NCBI GenBank assembly: GCA_032622095.1
Contig: CP136069.1
Coordinates: 37,360,194-37,424,193 of the forward strand
Reading direction: 5' to 3'
Length of the DNA: 64,000 bases
Source: Siphonodentalium dalli
Lineage: Eukaryota > Mollusca > Scaphopoda > Gadilida > Siphonodentaliidae
Part shown: in pieces, positions 42,867 to 54,485 of the stretch
How the letters are laid out: every line of letters starts with the position of its first letter
Numbering within the stretch: position 1 is the stretch's first letter
Program-made: the position numbers and the translations under genes
Notes under the pieces: model-generated
The model's input: only the letters and a program-made list of their open reading frames with translations
What the model was told of the DNA's origin: nothing
Databases searched by the model: none

Positions 42867-43146
42867 TAGTTTTGCAAGTTACTATATCCAGACTTGCACA
42901 TTTACTGGAGGGGGGAATGGTGCAGTCGTTAAACTGGTCATACATGGCAGCAGCACATCTGGTAATTAATAGACACCTGCAGCAAATTCAAATGATAATA
43001 CTGCCCAAGGTAAAATGGGAACGTAACTTCAAATTTCAAATTAAATATCAATAGTTTTTGATGAAGTTCCTAAAAATATATGTTATTTGGCAACTTCACC
43101 AACAGTAAGTAAAATTTCATAAAAAATGTTGTTCTTGACATTTGGG

Positions 43147-43318
43147 TGACTATAATGGGTGATAATCGCCAACTTCATTCTGGGGAACTTCAATCTGATC
43201 CTTGGTCTCCCATAAAAGCAGAATGAGGTTCCCAGAGAGTGAATTTGGTGATGCTAGCCCGCTGTGTGGGATAGCATCACTAAATTCACCCTGAAAATGT
43301 CAGGCACACTATATCGAG
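43147..43318. mobile_element. hAT-like MITE fragment
   Basis: Part of the middle in inverted sense, the second palindrome (GAGAGTGAATTTGGTGATGC) and GTCAGGCACACTATATC. Confidence 0.6.
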
Positions 43319-43456
43319 GGATGGCACCATGCAATCCCACCTTCCAATTAGCTGCTTGACTCTTCTCTTGTAGCTTTTCCATTATATAGATGAATAAAAC
43401 TACTTATTTCATACTAAAAGTAAGTCCATTACACTATTAGAAGCATTATATATAGA

Positions 43457-43609
43457 ATATGTAGCTATATAGTGTCGTCGCTTAAACTGTTTATGTCCAT
43501 GAGGGGGATTTGAGCATCTATTGGGCGAGGCTCTGCCGAGTCCAATAGATGCCAACTCCCCCGACCGAGCTGACATAAACAGTTTTAGCGACAACATTAG
43601 CTACATATG
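43457..43609. mobile_element. palindromic element, about 150 bp
   Basis: Arms CTTAAACTGTTTATGTC and its complement, then GGGGGA and GCATCTATTGG with complement TCCAATAGATGC, around GCGAGGCTCTGCCGAG. Flanks carry ATGTAGCTA and TAGCTACAT. Confidence 0.7.
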
Positions 43610-44229
43610 TTATTTATCCATCGCACAAAACATGCATTTTGTGTGGTAAATCTGTCATTTTCCTCAGTTTTACATTCGTTACTTCGATGACGCCCTTACA
43701 TTTATTAGGTCAAGCAAACTAATTATTAGTATTCATGACGTGGCAAAACCGGAGTGCAGCTTAGAGCGAAATAGTTCATTGGGTTTTTTAATAGTTATTC
43801 TAAGCTGACCTTCAGTTAACGGTTTATAGATGTTTTAGAGCGAAAACACATATCCGATTATGAATTTTGTATCATTTGCGGTGAATTATGGACGATAAAA
43901 AGGTCCCAAAATCACAATGACGTCAATCAGGTCTGTTGACGTCCCTAGTTATACCTGCGCAATTTGCATATGCAATTACATCATGAAAGTAGTACTAACC
44001 TAATAAAGATACGTTGACCTAATAAAGCTACTTTGACGTAGTAAACGTTTATTAGGCAGGCTTTATGTAGGCAATAGAGGTATACAAGTGGTGGATAAAT
44101 ATTTATATAGATACAGAAGACAACCATCTTGTCAAGATTACAGAGAACAATAAAGGCACACAAAAAGAGAGAGTAAGAACAGGCTGGAGTTATTCTCTCT
44201 CCACCAAATAACAATTCACTCAATAGATA
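43610..44229. other. no gene supported
   Basis: Holds ACGTTGACCTAATAAAG / CTACTTTGACGTAGTAAACG short similarities and, at about 44110-44220, a block (GGAGTTATTCTCTCTCCACC) that returns at 44618-44715. Confidence 0.4.
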
Positions 44230-44584
44230 CAGTAATGCCCTAAATAATCAACTCCTTAACCACAGCAGAATTATTGGTAATTTTTCAAGATTGAAGTCAT
44301 AAAAAATAAAATCTCGAACACAATGATCTGGTCCTGATCAAATATTGAGACATTTGTATTCATTGCAATTCTGGAATCGGAAATGGACTTCCGGAAAAGG
44401 TATATTGATTTAGTCGGAAATATGGCTTGTTGCCATTCATTGGAAAGCTCTCGGGGAGAGCTTTCCGATGCTTTCCGGGGAGAGCTTTCCGATGAATGGC
44501 AACACGCCATATTTCCGACTAAATCCTGAAAAGTTACCCATAATTGTGCTGTGGTTAAGGAGTCAATTACTTAGGGCATTCCTG
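44230..44584. mobile_element. mariner-like MITE with insertion and duplicated hairpin
   Basis: Left end at 44230. About 110 bp of foreign sequence lies at 44292-44407, and the hairpin arm (GAGAGCTTTCCGATG) is doubled. It ends GGGCATTCCTG with TA. The copies of the flanking block on both sides suggest that a local duplication surrounds it. Confidence 0.75.
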
Positions 44585-44719
44585 TAGCTGCATGACCACA
44601 ATCTTGCCATCTTGTCAAGATTCCAGAGAATAAAGGCATACAAAAAATAGTGAGTAAGAACAGGCTGTAGTTATTCTCTCTCCACCAAAGGACCTTGCAA
44701 TTCACTCAATAGCTACATA

Positions 44720-45127
44720 GCCTACATTGGATAAGATAAGAGAAACATTAGGTACTGTGTGGCACTGAAGATATGCAGGTCACACAGTTAATCTTTAGGT
44801 CCCACAAGAGCTGATCAAATGGACAGGCAGAGTATGGAACAAACAGGCTAACAATGAAGATAGGTTATCAGATGCATCTATTCTCATACTAATTAAGTTA
44901 TGGTACACCATGGTACACAGTTATATAGACACCCCTATTGAGATCTGATACCCCATGGGGATCGCACATTGCTACATTTGTGCCCAGCACATACCACTGC
45001 ATACACAATAATTGATCATGTGTCACGTGTGAAACTGGTCAATCGAGTACAATTTCAGTGGAGTACAATTCCAGTGGATGGAAAACACCAATATCAAAAC
45101 CCCATTGATAAACAAGTCTGGAAAGAG
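44720..45127. other. nothing recognised
   Basis: No gene or repeat identified. Confidence 0.4.
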
Positions 45128-45285
45128 TTTGTCTGAATGAGGTCCCCAGAGGGTGAATTTAGTGATGCTATCCTGCATGGCGCGCTAGCGTTACCAAATT
45201 CAACTTCTGGATGCTAATTTTGCTTAGGACTCAACTGATTGAGAAGTCTAGGATCAGATTGAAGTTCCCAAGTTGAAGGCAAATG
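45128..45285. mobile_element. hAT-like MITE fragment
   Basis: First palindrome (GAATGAGGTCCCCAGAGGGT) and part of the middle (GGATCAGATTGAAGTTCC). Confidence 0.6.
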
Positions 45286-45520
45286 GTAAAATATGCCCAT
45301 GGTAATTCCAATGAAGGGACATAACTCTGATGAAAATTGGCGGGCAGAACCCAAATTTGAACTTGACCTGTATTTGGCCTTATAAACTCACACACCAAAT
45401 TTCATTAGAATCAGTTCAGAATATCTAAAGTTATCAGCTAGTAACCAAAAGTAAATGGATAGACCAACAGGTGGATGGACAGATGGACAAACAATAATAT
45501 AAAACGTCCTGTTTTTTTTA
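45286..45520 (+). repeat. GGACATAACTC repeat, single unit
   Basis: AAAATTGGCGGGCAGAACCC, GAACTTGACCTGTATTTGG, AAGTTATCAGC and a GGATGGACAGATGGAC tail; same type as at 4803-5520. Confidence 0.65.
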
Positions 45521-45539
45521 AATGGTTCTTGCTAGAGGA

Positions 45540-46078
45540 TCTGTGCCCCATCTCCCCACTAGACTGGTCCCAGCTGACAGATGACCTGCCTCACTACTAG
45601 ACAGGGTTCTAATCTCTTAGTTTTTGTCCTTGTCTGACTTTTTGCATCCTGTCTCACCATTAGACTGGCTCCTGTCTGAGTTTATGTGCCCCTGTCTTCC
45701 TATTAGCCTGGGTTCTTCCCAGAGATGTTATCCATTCCTGAGTACCCTGTCTATCTACACATGTAGTTTCTATGTCATCCTTCTAGACTGGGTCCTTGTC
45801 TGAGTTAATATACCTAGCTGTCACCCCTCTAAACTGGGGCCTTAATTGTCTGAGTTTCTCTGCCCTGTCATTCTTTTAGACTGGGTCATTGCCTGAGCTT
45901 CTCTGCCCTGTCATCCTTCTAGACTGGGTCCTTCCCTGAGTTTCTACACCCTAGTTGTCACCTCTCTAGACTGGGTCCTTCCCTGAGTATCTATACCCTA
46001 GTTGTCATCTCTCTAGACTGGGTCCTTCTCAGAGTTTCTATACCCCATCATCCCTCTAGACTAGGTCCTTGCCTGATA
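45540..46078 (+). repeat. degenerate 40-55 bp tandem repeat
   Basis: About eleven units with TCTAGACTGGGTCCTTGCCT, GAGTTTCT and CCCTGTCATCC. Divergence is highest at the left, so the right side is younger. Confidence 0.8.
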
Positions 46079-46220
46079 TTACGCCATTAAGATGGATGAA
46101 ATGAGTCTGAGATAACAGATCGCGGGTGATAATCTTATGATGAGTATAGGACTTCTGATGCTGTGCTGTTAATGTGATCGTGTAACCAAACGTGATCAAT
46201 CAATCCGATGATTACACAAC

Positions 46221-46667
46221 CAACCCTGCAAATAGTGTGTCTGTCATTTGCAGAATGATGTCCCCAGAGGGTGAATTTAGCGATACTATCCCGCACAGTG
46301 GGCTAGCATCACCAAATTCACTCTCTGGGGACCTCATTCTGCTTAGGCTTCATCTTCTGGGAAGTATCTATAGTATCAAATTAAGATTGTTTTAAGTTTC
46401 ATTTCCCTTCTAGGAAGTTTCTATATCCCCTAATTTGAAGAAGATAAAATTCATAATTGAGGTGCCCAATGGGTGAACATGACCAACTTCAACTGGGGAA
46501 CTTCAATCTGATCCTAGGTCTGCCATATCAGTTGAGGGCCTAAGCAGAATGATGTCCCCAGAGGGTGAATTTAGTGATGCAAGCCCTCTATGCAGGATAG
46601 CATCACTTTAAATTCTCCCTCTGGGGACCTCATTCTGTAAATGACAGACACGCTATTTGCAGGCTTG
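46221..46667. mobile_element. hAT-like MITE with perfect 8-bp target duplication
   Basis: CAACCCTGCAAATAGTGTGT to its complement ending TTTGCAGGCTTG. The flanks are TACACAAC at 46213-46220 and 46668-46675, identical. Both palindromes and the full middle are present; this is the best copy for defining the family. Confidence 0.93.
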
Positions 46668-46675
46668 TACACAAC

Positions 46676-47077
46676 AGACTGCACCGAAGAGCTGCTAAAA
46701 AAATCAATCACTGCAACATAATATACATAGACTCATCATCGCCAATACACTGTGACATTTCCGCCTTTAATTTGTTTTAATTTATCTTTTTCAAAAATCA
46801 ATAGTTTCACATATATTGAAACGCGACTGGATCGGATGTATCCCGCTGGAAGAGCAATCACAAACCATCGTGCATATACTAAGCAGCGAATAATGAAATT
46901 TCCCACGGGGCATTTGCACAGTGGGCGTAATAACAGTAGTAAGATGGGAAATGATGCAGAAACGCATCGTTGTTCTATTGGTCCGTTGATTCTGCTCCAG
47001 GCAAGTCAATCGCGGTCGACAAATCTGTGATCGAAGCAGTCATCAGCTACCAGTAAGAATGGGATAATGGAGAGTGG
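46676..47077. repeat. unclassified repeat, first copy
   Basis: The stretch GACTGGATCGGATGTATCCC, ACAAACCATCGTGCATATAC and CGAATAATGAAATTTC recurs diverged at 47528-47605. A 92-codon plus ORF here has no motif and does not persist in the second copy. Confidence 0.5.
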
Positions 47078-47335
47078 CTAACCCATCATGACGGGAGCTG
47101 CGCTGGTGCAGCATTAAAGGTTATGTGCCAGTGCAATCTCTTATATATTTTATATATATCCCATAGACTGGAGCCTCGCATATACATGTATAAGGGAATG
47201 CACTGACTTACAATGTAGGGGGCCTCGCATAAACATGTATAAGAGAATGCACTGGCTTACAAGGTCAATATAAATATTGTAAGGCCAATATATTCTCTCA
47301 TATACTTGTATGTGAGGCTCCAGCCATGTAAGGGT
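47078..47335. mobile_element. TTAA type-B element, rearranged
   Basis: CATGACGGGAGCTGCGCTGG, GCAGCATTAAAGG, several broken hairpin arms including a partial duplication (GCCTCGCATA...AGAGAATGCACTGG twice), and CCAGCCATGTAAGGGTTC. Confidence 0.6.
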
Positions 47336-47649
47336 TCAGAAAACTATTTCGCTTTTTATTTAGGAATTGGATTTGGATGTTATATAATGACATGTTTGAG
47401 GTGAGAGCTGCCACATAGAAAACAATATTTTGTTGAATATATAAATTTCTGTTGAAATGGTCACGAATACTTCACACTGAACCAATGCCTCCACCCATTC
47501 TCATATATATTTTATCAAATATTAAAATGCATCTGGATCGGTGTATCCTGCTTGAAGACAAACCATCGTGCATATACTGCATGAGCACCGAATAATGAAA
47601 TTTCACACATTTTTAGAATCTCTGTATGGAGTACAGATATGGTTTCAAA
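47336..47649. repeat. unclassified repeat, second copy, in otherwise plain sequence
   Basis: See 46676-47077; matching part about 47528-47605. Confidence 0.45.
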
Positions 47650-47864
47650 CAGTAATGCCCTAAATAATCGACTTCTTAACCACAGTAGAATTATGGGTAA
47701 CTTTTCAAGATTTAGTCGGAAATATGGCTTGCTGCCATTCATTGGAAAGCTCTCAGTGAGAGCTTTCTGATGAATGGCAACAAGCCATATTTCCGACTAA
47801 ATACTGAAAAATTACCCATAATTCTGCTGTGGTTAAGGAGTCGATTATTTAGGGCATTATACTG
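47650..47864. mobile_element. mariner-like MITE, full copy
   Basis: CAGTAATGCCC to GGGCATTATACTG (two extra bases at right) with TA on the right side; the left flank is AA. Confidence 0.83.
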
Positions 47865-48267
47865 TACCATTACCAATGTTCTAGAATAATTCTACATTAA
47901 TAAAGCAGGGCTACCATAACCGTTATTTTGGGCAGTGTTACCATAACTGTTAGACTTAAAAATAAAGACACAAGTTTGTGGTGTCCCTACTTACCCTACA
48001 AATAAAGTACATTCCGACCTGTTCTTACGCTATTTTTTAAAACCATTTTCATGTTTCTTTATACATGGATGTTTCTAAACAAATCTAAGGCATCATGCGG
48101 CGCTGCCCATACGAATGAGATACATATAATGACTGATGTGATTTCCCTTTTCACGACATAAAGCAATATAAGCAACATACATTTTTTTACCCTTTATATG
48201 TTACATTGTTATGCCTTAGATATATGTTGACCTGAGATTCCCCATGAATTTTATTAATATATGTCAT
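47865..48267. other. nothing recognised
   Basis: AT-rich, no structure seen. Confidence 0.4.
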
Positions 48268-48632
48268 CAAGTCTGCAAATAGTATCTGTCATTTGCAGAA
48301 TATACCCTCTGGTGACCTCATTCTGCTTAGGTCTCATCCTATGGAAATTATCTATAGTCTCAAATTAACATTGTTTCTAGTTACTTGTTCCCTTCTGGGA
48401 AGTTTCTATATCTCATGATTTGTGGAAGATAAAATGCATATTCGAGGTGCCCAATGGGTGAATATCACCAACTTCAACTGAGGAAATTCAATCTGATCCT
48501 AGGTCTCCCATAGCAGTTAAGGCCATGCAGAATGAGGTTCCCAGAGGGTGAATATGGTGATGCTAGCCCTACCGTGTGGGATAGCGTCACTAAATTCACC
48601 ATCTGGAGATCTCATTCTGTAAATGACAGATA
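48268..48632. mobile_element. hAT-like MITE, first palindrome deleted
   Basis: CAAGTCTGCAAATAGTATCT, then only one arm (ACCCTCTGGTGACCTCATTC), the middle in inverted sense and an intact second palindrome. Confidence 0.7.
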
Positions 48633-48919
48633 CTGCTCACCAATTTTCCAGAATTGTGGCCCAACTTGGAATGGCACTATTTACGGAGCGAAAGCGGAGA
48701 TACATATAAATAAATAGCAAATAAATAGCAAAAACTACCAATTCATACTAATATCATCTTGTGTGTTCCACTCATATCTTACCGGACTCCTCATTATGGG
48801 ATATTTACATAGATTAGCTGGAATAACAATGCTCAGGTATAGTGTAATGCTAGCAGGATTCCTGCAGGGTTCCGCCATTAGGAGAGATATGCCGAGATTG
48901 CAGATCCCGGTGAGAATCC

Positions 48920-49345
48920 TGGGTATTAAAGTTATCTGCCAGGTGCGCTCTTATATACAAGCAGAAGATATGTACAGTAATGCTCTAAATAATCGACTCC
49001 TTAACCACAGCAGAATTATGGGTAACTTTTCAGGAAATATGGCTTGTTGCCATTCATTGGAAAGTTCTCGGCGAGAGCTTTCCGATGAATGGCAACAAGC
49101 CATATTTCTGACTAAATCCTGAAAAGTTACCTATAATTCTGCTGTGTTTAAGCAGTCGATTATTTAGAGCATTACTGTAGGTCTGAGATGCAGAAGAGCT
49201 AGAGGCTGGGAACTGGGCTTTCGTGTCTCAGCCAGGTGCGCTGTTTTACAAGCAGAAGATATGTCGGTCTGAAATGCAGAAGAGAGGCTGGGGCACTGGG
49301 CTTTCCTGTTCTCAGCTAGGTGCGCCACTATAGTATATGCAGAGC
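48920..49345 (+). repeat. short tandem repeat interrupted by a MITE
   Basis: Units with CAGGTGCGCTCTTATATACA, AGCAGAAGATATG and GTCTGARATGCAGAAGAG. The first is split by the element at 48975-49177; a later unit (about 49251-49281) retains the uninterrupted form. Confidence 0.75.
48975..49177. mobile_element. mariner-like MITE, full copy in a tandem repeat
   Basis: TA-flanked, CAGTAATGCTCTAAATAATC to its complement. The left arm lacks a short block before the hairpin. Confidence 0.88.
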
Positions 49346-49766
49346 AGAGTAACAAGATGGCTGCCGGTGGCCATGTTTTTCATCGAAAATCATTCAAATT
49401 TGATAGCTACCATCTACATGTAGAGGAGATGTTAAACATGTCGGTAAATTTTCATAACAATTCTCCAATAAATGCGAAAACAGCTCTTCGGTAGGTTTCT
49501 TATATGATGCCCCTAATATTATACGGTATATATTTCCCATACATTCAGTATATTCAGTTATTTCAGTATTAAGTATATTACTTCTTTTTCGACCTATTGT
49601 GGTCTTCATAAATCACCAAAATACTCAGTTCCATTTACAGAGGGTTGAAGATTATATGCCACTTGAGTTTGAAGTTTATCCGGACTGATATCAGTGCTCA
49701 TATATTGACTAGCTTCCGCAGATTGGCTAAATTTAAGCCTTTCATTAGTCACTATTATTCTAAGTA

Positions 49767-50104
49767 CAGTAATGCCCTAAATAATCGACTCCTTAACCAC
49801 AGCAGAATTATGGGTAACTTTCCAGGAATTAGTCGGAAATATGGCTTGTTGCCATTCATCGGAAAGCTCACTGAGAGCTTTCCGATGAATGGCAACAAGC
49901 CATATTTCTGCACAATCCTAAACCACAGCAGAATTAATTACACATGTATGGGTAATTTTTCAGGATTTAGTCGGACATATGGCTTGTAAGAGCTCTGTGA
50001 GAGCTTTCCGATGAATGGCAACAAGCCATATTTCTGACTAAATCCTGAAAAGTTACCCATATAAATTCTACTTTGGTTAAAAAGTCGATTAGGGCATTTA
50101 ACTG
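49767..50104. mobile_element. mariner-like MITE, partly duplicated
   Basis: TA at left and TT at right. The left arm and hairpin are present twice (second start ACCACAGCAGAATTAATTAC at 49921), so the copy is 338 bp. It interrupts the unit above. Confidence 0.85.
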
Positions 50105-50590
50105 TTCACAGAGCACTAAATAACCAGCCAGGTACATGTATAAGTCGCAGGCAAGTAGAATCCCTCAGCAGATTTTGAAAGAAATCAGTGCATAACAAGA
50201 GTATTCCTTAATTATGAACTTTTGTTTCAGATCTGGTAAAAATAAAGAAAAGTTGAAAACAGTAAACTTCGGTAAAATTTCTCAGAGAATATGATACTGA
50301 AATTACACAGTATAAAATAATGCGCCATAAGACATGTTAAGTATATTATCTAACCTATTCTTCAACATATTTGATCTTCAAAAATTGCCAAAAGTAAGTA
50401 AATACGAAGTTTGAAGATTATGTGCAGCTTGAGTTTGGAGTGCATCATGCAGTGCTGATATCGACTAGCTTCAACAGATTGGCTAAAGCCACTCATTAGT
50501 CGCTATTATTCTAAGTATACTGAGCACTAAATAACCAACCAGGAATAAATCTCAGGCGAGTAGAACCCTTCAGCAGATCTAACATGCACT

Positions 50591-51172
50591 CAAATATTTA
50601 CTTCAAAAGAATTTATTAAAGTCATAGAAATGATCAGATGAACAAGATAAAAAAAGAGTAAATTTTTGACAGTATAACAAGAGCATTCTTAAAACAGGTA
50701 AGTGGTTGTCTGAGATGGTGACATATCTGTTGGATCAACGAAAATTACACCTAGCCCTCCGGAAAACAACAACAAGTCAGAACGGAGCACTGGTTAATGG
50801 ACCCTAAGGCCTTTCCATTTTTCAACATAATTATAGTGAAAGAAATAATGGCTTACAACCTATCCGTCATAATTTCCCCACATAATGAAGGTGGAACATA
50901 AATGTATGGATGTCATAAGAAAGGGGATGATGTCTGCTAGGCATATTAAAAAAAAATTTAAGCTAAATATAATGATGACAGAGGTCCCAATTTCTCGCAG
51001 ACAAATTGCTCCTCGTTCTAATGACATGAATTTTGAGGTGGAAACTGGATCCCGGAGAGAAAATATTTTAGAACGTACCCCAAAAAAAAAAAAAATAGAT
51101 TTTATGGTGAAATAAAAAGAGTTTACCATCAGCTTTATGCTTCATTAGTTTTTTCAGAGATTACGGTGCCCT
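50591..51172. other. no gene supported
   Basis: Spacer between repeat copies. Contains the unrecognised plus ORF 50885-51115 (start MKVEHKCMDVIRKGMMSARH), lysine-rich and ending after a KKKK stretch from a poly-A run. Probably chance. Confidence 0.25.
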
Positions 51173-51348
51173 AAGATTATATGCAGCTTGCATGAGCTCG
51201 GAGTATATCAGGACCATCAGAGGTGATATCGACTAGCTTCAACAGATCAGCTAAAGCCTTTCATTAGTCGCCATTATTCTAAGTACACAGAGCACTAAAT
51301 AACGAACCAGGAATAAATCACAGGCGAATAGAACCCTTCAGCAGATTT

Positions 51349-51633
51349 ACGAGTGTCCAGATGGGACTGAAGAGTCTCCGATGGAAAATCCGGGTCTGAT
51401 ATACCTAATACCTAATTATCCTCATGCTACTCTCAGTAGTGGGGGAGTATTTAGCAATGGATCAATGGTCTTTGGGCATGCTTATACAGCCATGGTGGAC
51501 TGCAAGAACCTCTTATCTCAAGACTAATTAAACCATTGATTATTGCTATCTAACCCTTCAACTGCCAAGTGTGTTTCTTTTCAATTCATTCCAAAGATAT
51601 TAGAGGATATTACTTGGTTGGTTTGATATTATA
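51349..51633. other. nothing recognised
   Basis: No repeat or gene seen. Confidence 0.4.
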
Positions 51634-51778
51634 CAGTAATGCCCTAAATAATCGACTCCTTAACCACAGCAGAATTATGGGTAGCTTTCCTATGAATGGC
51701 AACAAGCCATATTTCCAACTAAATCCTGAAAAGTTACCCATAATTCTGCCGTGGTTAAGGAGTCGATTATTTAGGGTA
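51634..51778. mobile_element. mariner-like MITE, truncated at right
   Basis: CAGTAATGCCCTAAATAATC; central deletion; ends GATTATTTAGGGTATAAA, where the array begins. Confidence 0.8.
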
Positions 51779-52395
51779 TAAATACTCATCAATGAGTATT
51801 TAGTATAGAAAGGGTTGAACTTATTATCTGAACATTTGCTATTAAAGTGAGAACTACTCATCAATGAGTATTTATTATAAAAGGGTTAAACTTATTATCT
51901 GAACATTTCCTAAGGCTAATAACTAATCATCAATGAGTATTTAGTATATAAAAGGTTAAACTTATTATCTGAACAATTCCTAAGGGATAACTACTCATCA
52001 TGAGTATTTAGTACAGAAAGGGTTAAACTTACTAAATGAACATTTCCTAAAGCCGATAATTACTTATCAATGATGCTTTAGTATAGATGTTAGAAAGGGT
52101 TAAACTTATTATTTGAACATTTCCTTAGGTTAATAACTACTCATCAATGATGCTTTAGTATAGATGTTAGAAAGGGTTAAACTTATTAACTGAACATTTC
52201 CTTAGGTTAATAACTACTCATCAATGATGCTTTAGTATAGATGTTAGAAAGGGTTAAACTTATTAACTGAACATTTCCTTAGGTTAATAACTACTCATCA
52301 ATGAGTATTTAGTATAGAAAGGCCAGGTTAAACTTATTAACTGAACATTTCCTTAGGTTAATAACTACTCATCAATGATGCTGGATGAATGGAAT
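51779..52395 (+). repeat. tandem array of repeat C, eight to nine units
   Basis: Units of about 68-78 bp: GGTTAAACTTATTATCTGAA, CATTTCCTAAGG, TAATAACTACTCATCAATGA, GTATTTAGTATAGAAAG. Each unit starts at TTAA. Later units share a TGATGCTTTAGTATAGATGT variant, showing local spread. Single copies of the same sequence are at about 29395, 33600 and 62465/62897. Confidence 0.88.
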
Positions 52396-52793
52396 GGGTT
52401 AACATACTGTAACCAGCCAGCGCTTTTAACTATAATAATCGTTTGTGAAACTTGATTATACTGCGACTATGTGCACCTAATTCAATCAGTTTATCTTCTA
52501 GATCTGTTTACCGAAATTTTGGAAAATATTTTTTCACATTTGAAGTCCTGATTACCAGTTTCTTCTGAACGCGTTAAACAAATCGTCTCAATCAATCACT
52601 CGAGGATATCTCGAGGATTTGTTTGTTTTTGCTGAATAGCGGCTACTCGTCTATAATGAGAAACGGCTTCAACACAGTATAGCCAAGAGTACTCAACATC
52701 AAATGATGGCCGATTCCAATAATTCTTATTTGGTAACATCAGAAGACACTCTCAGGGCATGCCAATGGAAATATGAGTGAGTGTATGAACATA
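52396..52793. other. nothing recognised
   Basis: No repeat or gene seen. Confidence 0.4.
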
Positions 52794-53007
52794 CAGTAAT
52801 GCCCTAAATAATCGACTCCTTAACCACAGCAGAATTATGGGTATTTTTCAGGATTTAGTCGGAAATATGGCATGTTGGCATTCATCGAAAAGCTCTCGGT
52901 GAGAGCTTTTCAATGAATGCCAACAAGCCAAATTTCCGACTAAATCCTGAAAAATATTATCCATAATTCTGCTGTGGTTAAGGAGTCGATTATTTAGGGC
53001 ATTACTG
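52794..53007. mobile_element. mariner-like MITE, full copy
   Basis: TA-flanked, 214 bp; hairpin arms ATGCCAACA changed together on both sides (GTTGGCATTCAT and ATGAATGCCAAC). Confidence 0.9.
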
Positions 53008-53191
53008 TATACATGTTTCGAGTCCCTTCAGTTAGGCTACTATAGTGTCATAATATACATGTAGCTACCATATGAGTTTATTCTTTATTATAACTTTGTT
53101 TTGAAAGCCATGTTAAAAACTTAGGGTGGGGGTGAGGTTGCACAATGTGACTTTTCTCTTTTCATTTTTCATTCTTGGATGGCAAGAAATA

Positions 53192-53451
53192 CCTCATACA
53201 TGTATATCAGTGCTTATGCTGGTGCAACATTAAAGATCCAGTATTCTCTTATATATGCGATTCACCAATAGGGAGCCTCGCATCTATAAGAGAATGCACT
53301 GGCTTACAAGGTCAAGGTGAATATTGTTTAATAAGACTGTTTATTCTCTTATATATGCGAGGCTCCCTATGGAAGACTCACATATATATGAGAATGCATT
53401 GGCACAGGGTTTTCATAAAATTTCAGGAAGCTCCAGTCATGGAAGAGTTAA
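53192..53451. mobile_element. TTAA type-B element, left end decayed
   Basis: GCTGGTGCAACATTAAAGATCC, two hairpins at about 53240-53305 and 53340-53405, CACAGGGTTTTCATAAAATT and ATGGAAGAGTTAA. Confidence 0.65.
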
Positions 53452-53631
53452 TACAATTTCACTCCTGGAAGGTTAATTAAAATGCTGCAGTGATGCAAAA
53501 ATTGTATTTTCGACATTTACATGTACCTGACTGAAAATTTATATTTTCTAAAGGTTAATTGTACCCCTTTGCCCTTGGTTACTTATGGCATCCCTGCTAC
53601 ATGTAAAGTACTGTCTTTTGAAGTGGCATAT

Positions 53632-53871
53632 ATACTATGCCCTAAGTAATCGACTCCTTAACCACAGCAGAATTATGGGTAACTTTTCAGGATTTAGTCG
53701 GAAATATGGCTTGTTGCCATTCATCGAAAAGCTCTCGCCGTTGCCATTCATCGGAAAGCTCTCGGCGCGAGCTTTTCGATGAATGGCAACAAGCCATATT
53801 TCCGACTAAATCCTGAAAAGTTACCTATAATTCTGCTGTGATTAAGGGGTTGATTATTTAGAGCATTACTG
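53632..53871. mobile_element. mariner-like MITE with doubled hairpin arm
   Basis: ATGCCCTAAGTAATCGACTC to GAGCATTACTG; GTTGCCATTCATCG(A/G)AAAGCTC is repeated in the centre. Confidence 0.85.
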
Positions 53872-54485
53872 TACATGTACATGTACATATAAACATATGT
53901 TTTCAATTTTGCAGTCAAAGCACAAACCACTGGAGGTTACTAGAAATGGCTGGTCTTTATATCATTGAATTAAACCTGTCATTGTGTATTGACACTGCGC
54001 CACCATTCTAGTGATAAAATTAGCTCGATCCATAATTTAATATCCTTGCTCATACCAAGGAAGCCTAATTTTGGCATCAGAGCCGCACGGTCCTTTGGGG
54101 AGCTTTTGTATTGGAAGCGGCTTCAGTCCAGCAATGCACTCCAGCCTCGCCTCTTAAGTGCGGAGACAATTTCACCATCAATAATAGATGTAATGTTCTG
54201 CGAAAAATTCCCGTTCCGTGTAATATAAGTTCTATTGATTCGTTGAGAAATTCCACAGTTCTCAGGTATGATTGGGCGGCATTTTAAGACATATTTTGCG
54301 GCAGATACATGACTAGGCAATCAGCAGCCGGAAATGCTGGAGTGCAGTGATAAAACTATAATCGTCATCACATTTGTTCCCAGTACGAATAGTACACAGG
54401 AATTCAATTGGGGTTTTGTAATATTTCGCAGTACCTCACGAACACTTCACATGATAGAGTGGTTTGGTGAAACTCCAGTTTGTAT
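53872..54485. other. no gene supported
   Basis: Overlapping ORFs on both strands (plus 53989-54228, minus 54123-54320) are of comparable length and show no known motif. No other copy occurs in this window. Confidence 0.3.

Larger units (their letters stand above)
49640..51345 (+). repeat. three dispersed copies of a ~180-bp unit
   Basis: Copies at 49645-49766 plus 50105-50165, at 50408-50590 and at 51173-51348. Shared blocks include CAGATTGGCTAAA, TCATTAGTC.C.ATTATTCT and GAGCACTAAATAACC. Spacers between copies are unrelated; a 76-codon basic ORF in the second spacer (50885-51115) is not recognisable. Confidence 0.8.

Noticed and set aside
46752-47030. 92-codon plus ORF and 72-codon minus ORF
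   Set aside because: Both strands open over the same interval and the diverged second copy at 47528 does not keep the frame.
53989-54320. Overlapping ORFs on both strands as a possible gene
   Set aside because: No recognisable motif, no splice logic, and both strands equally open; left as unrecognised sequence.
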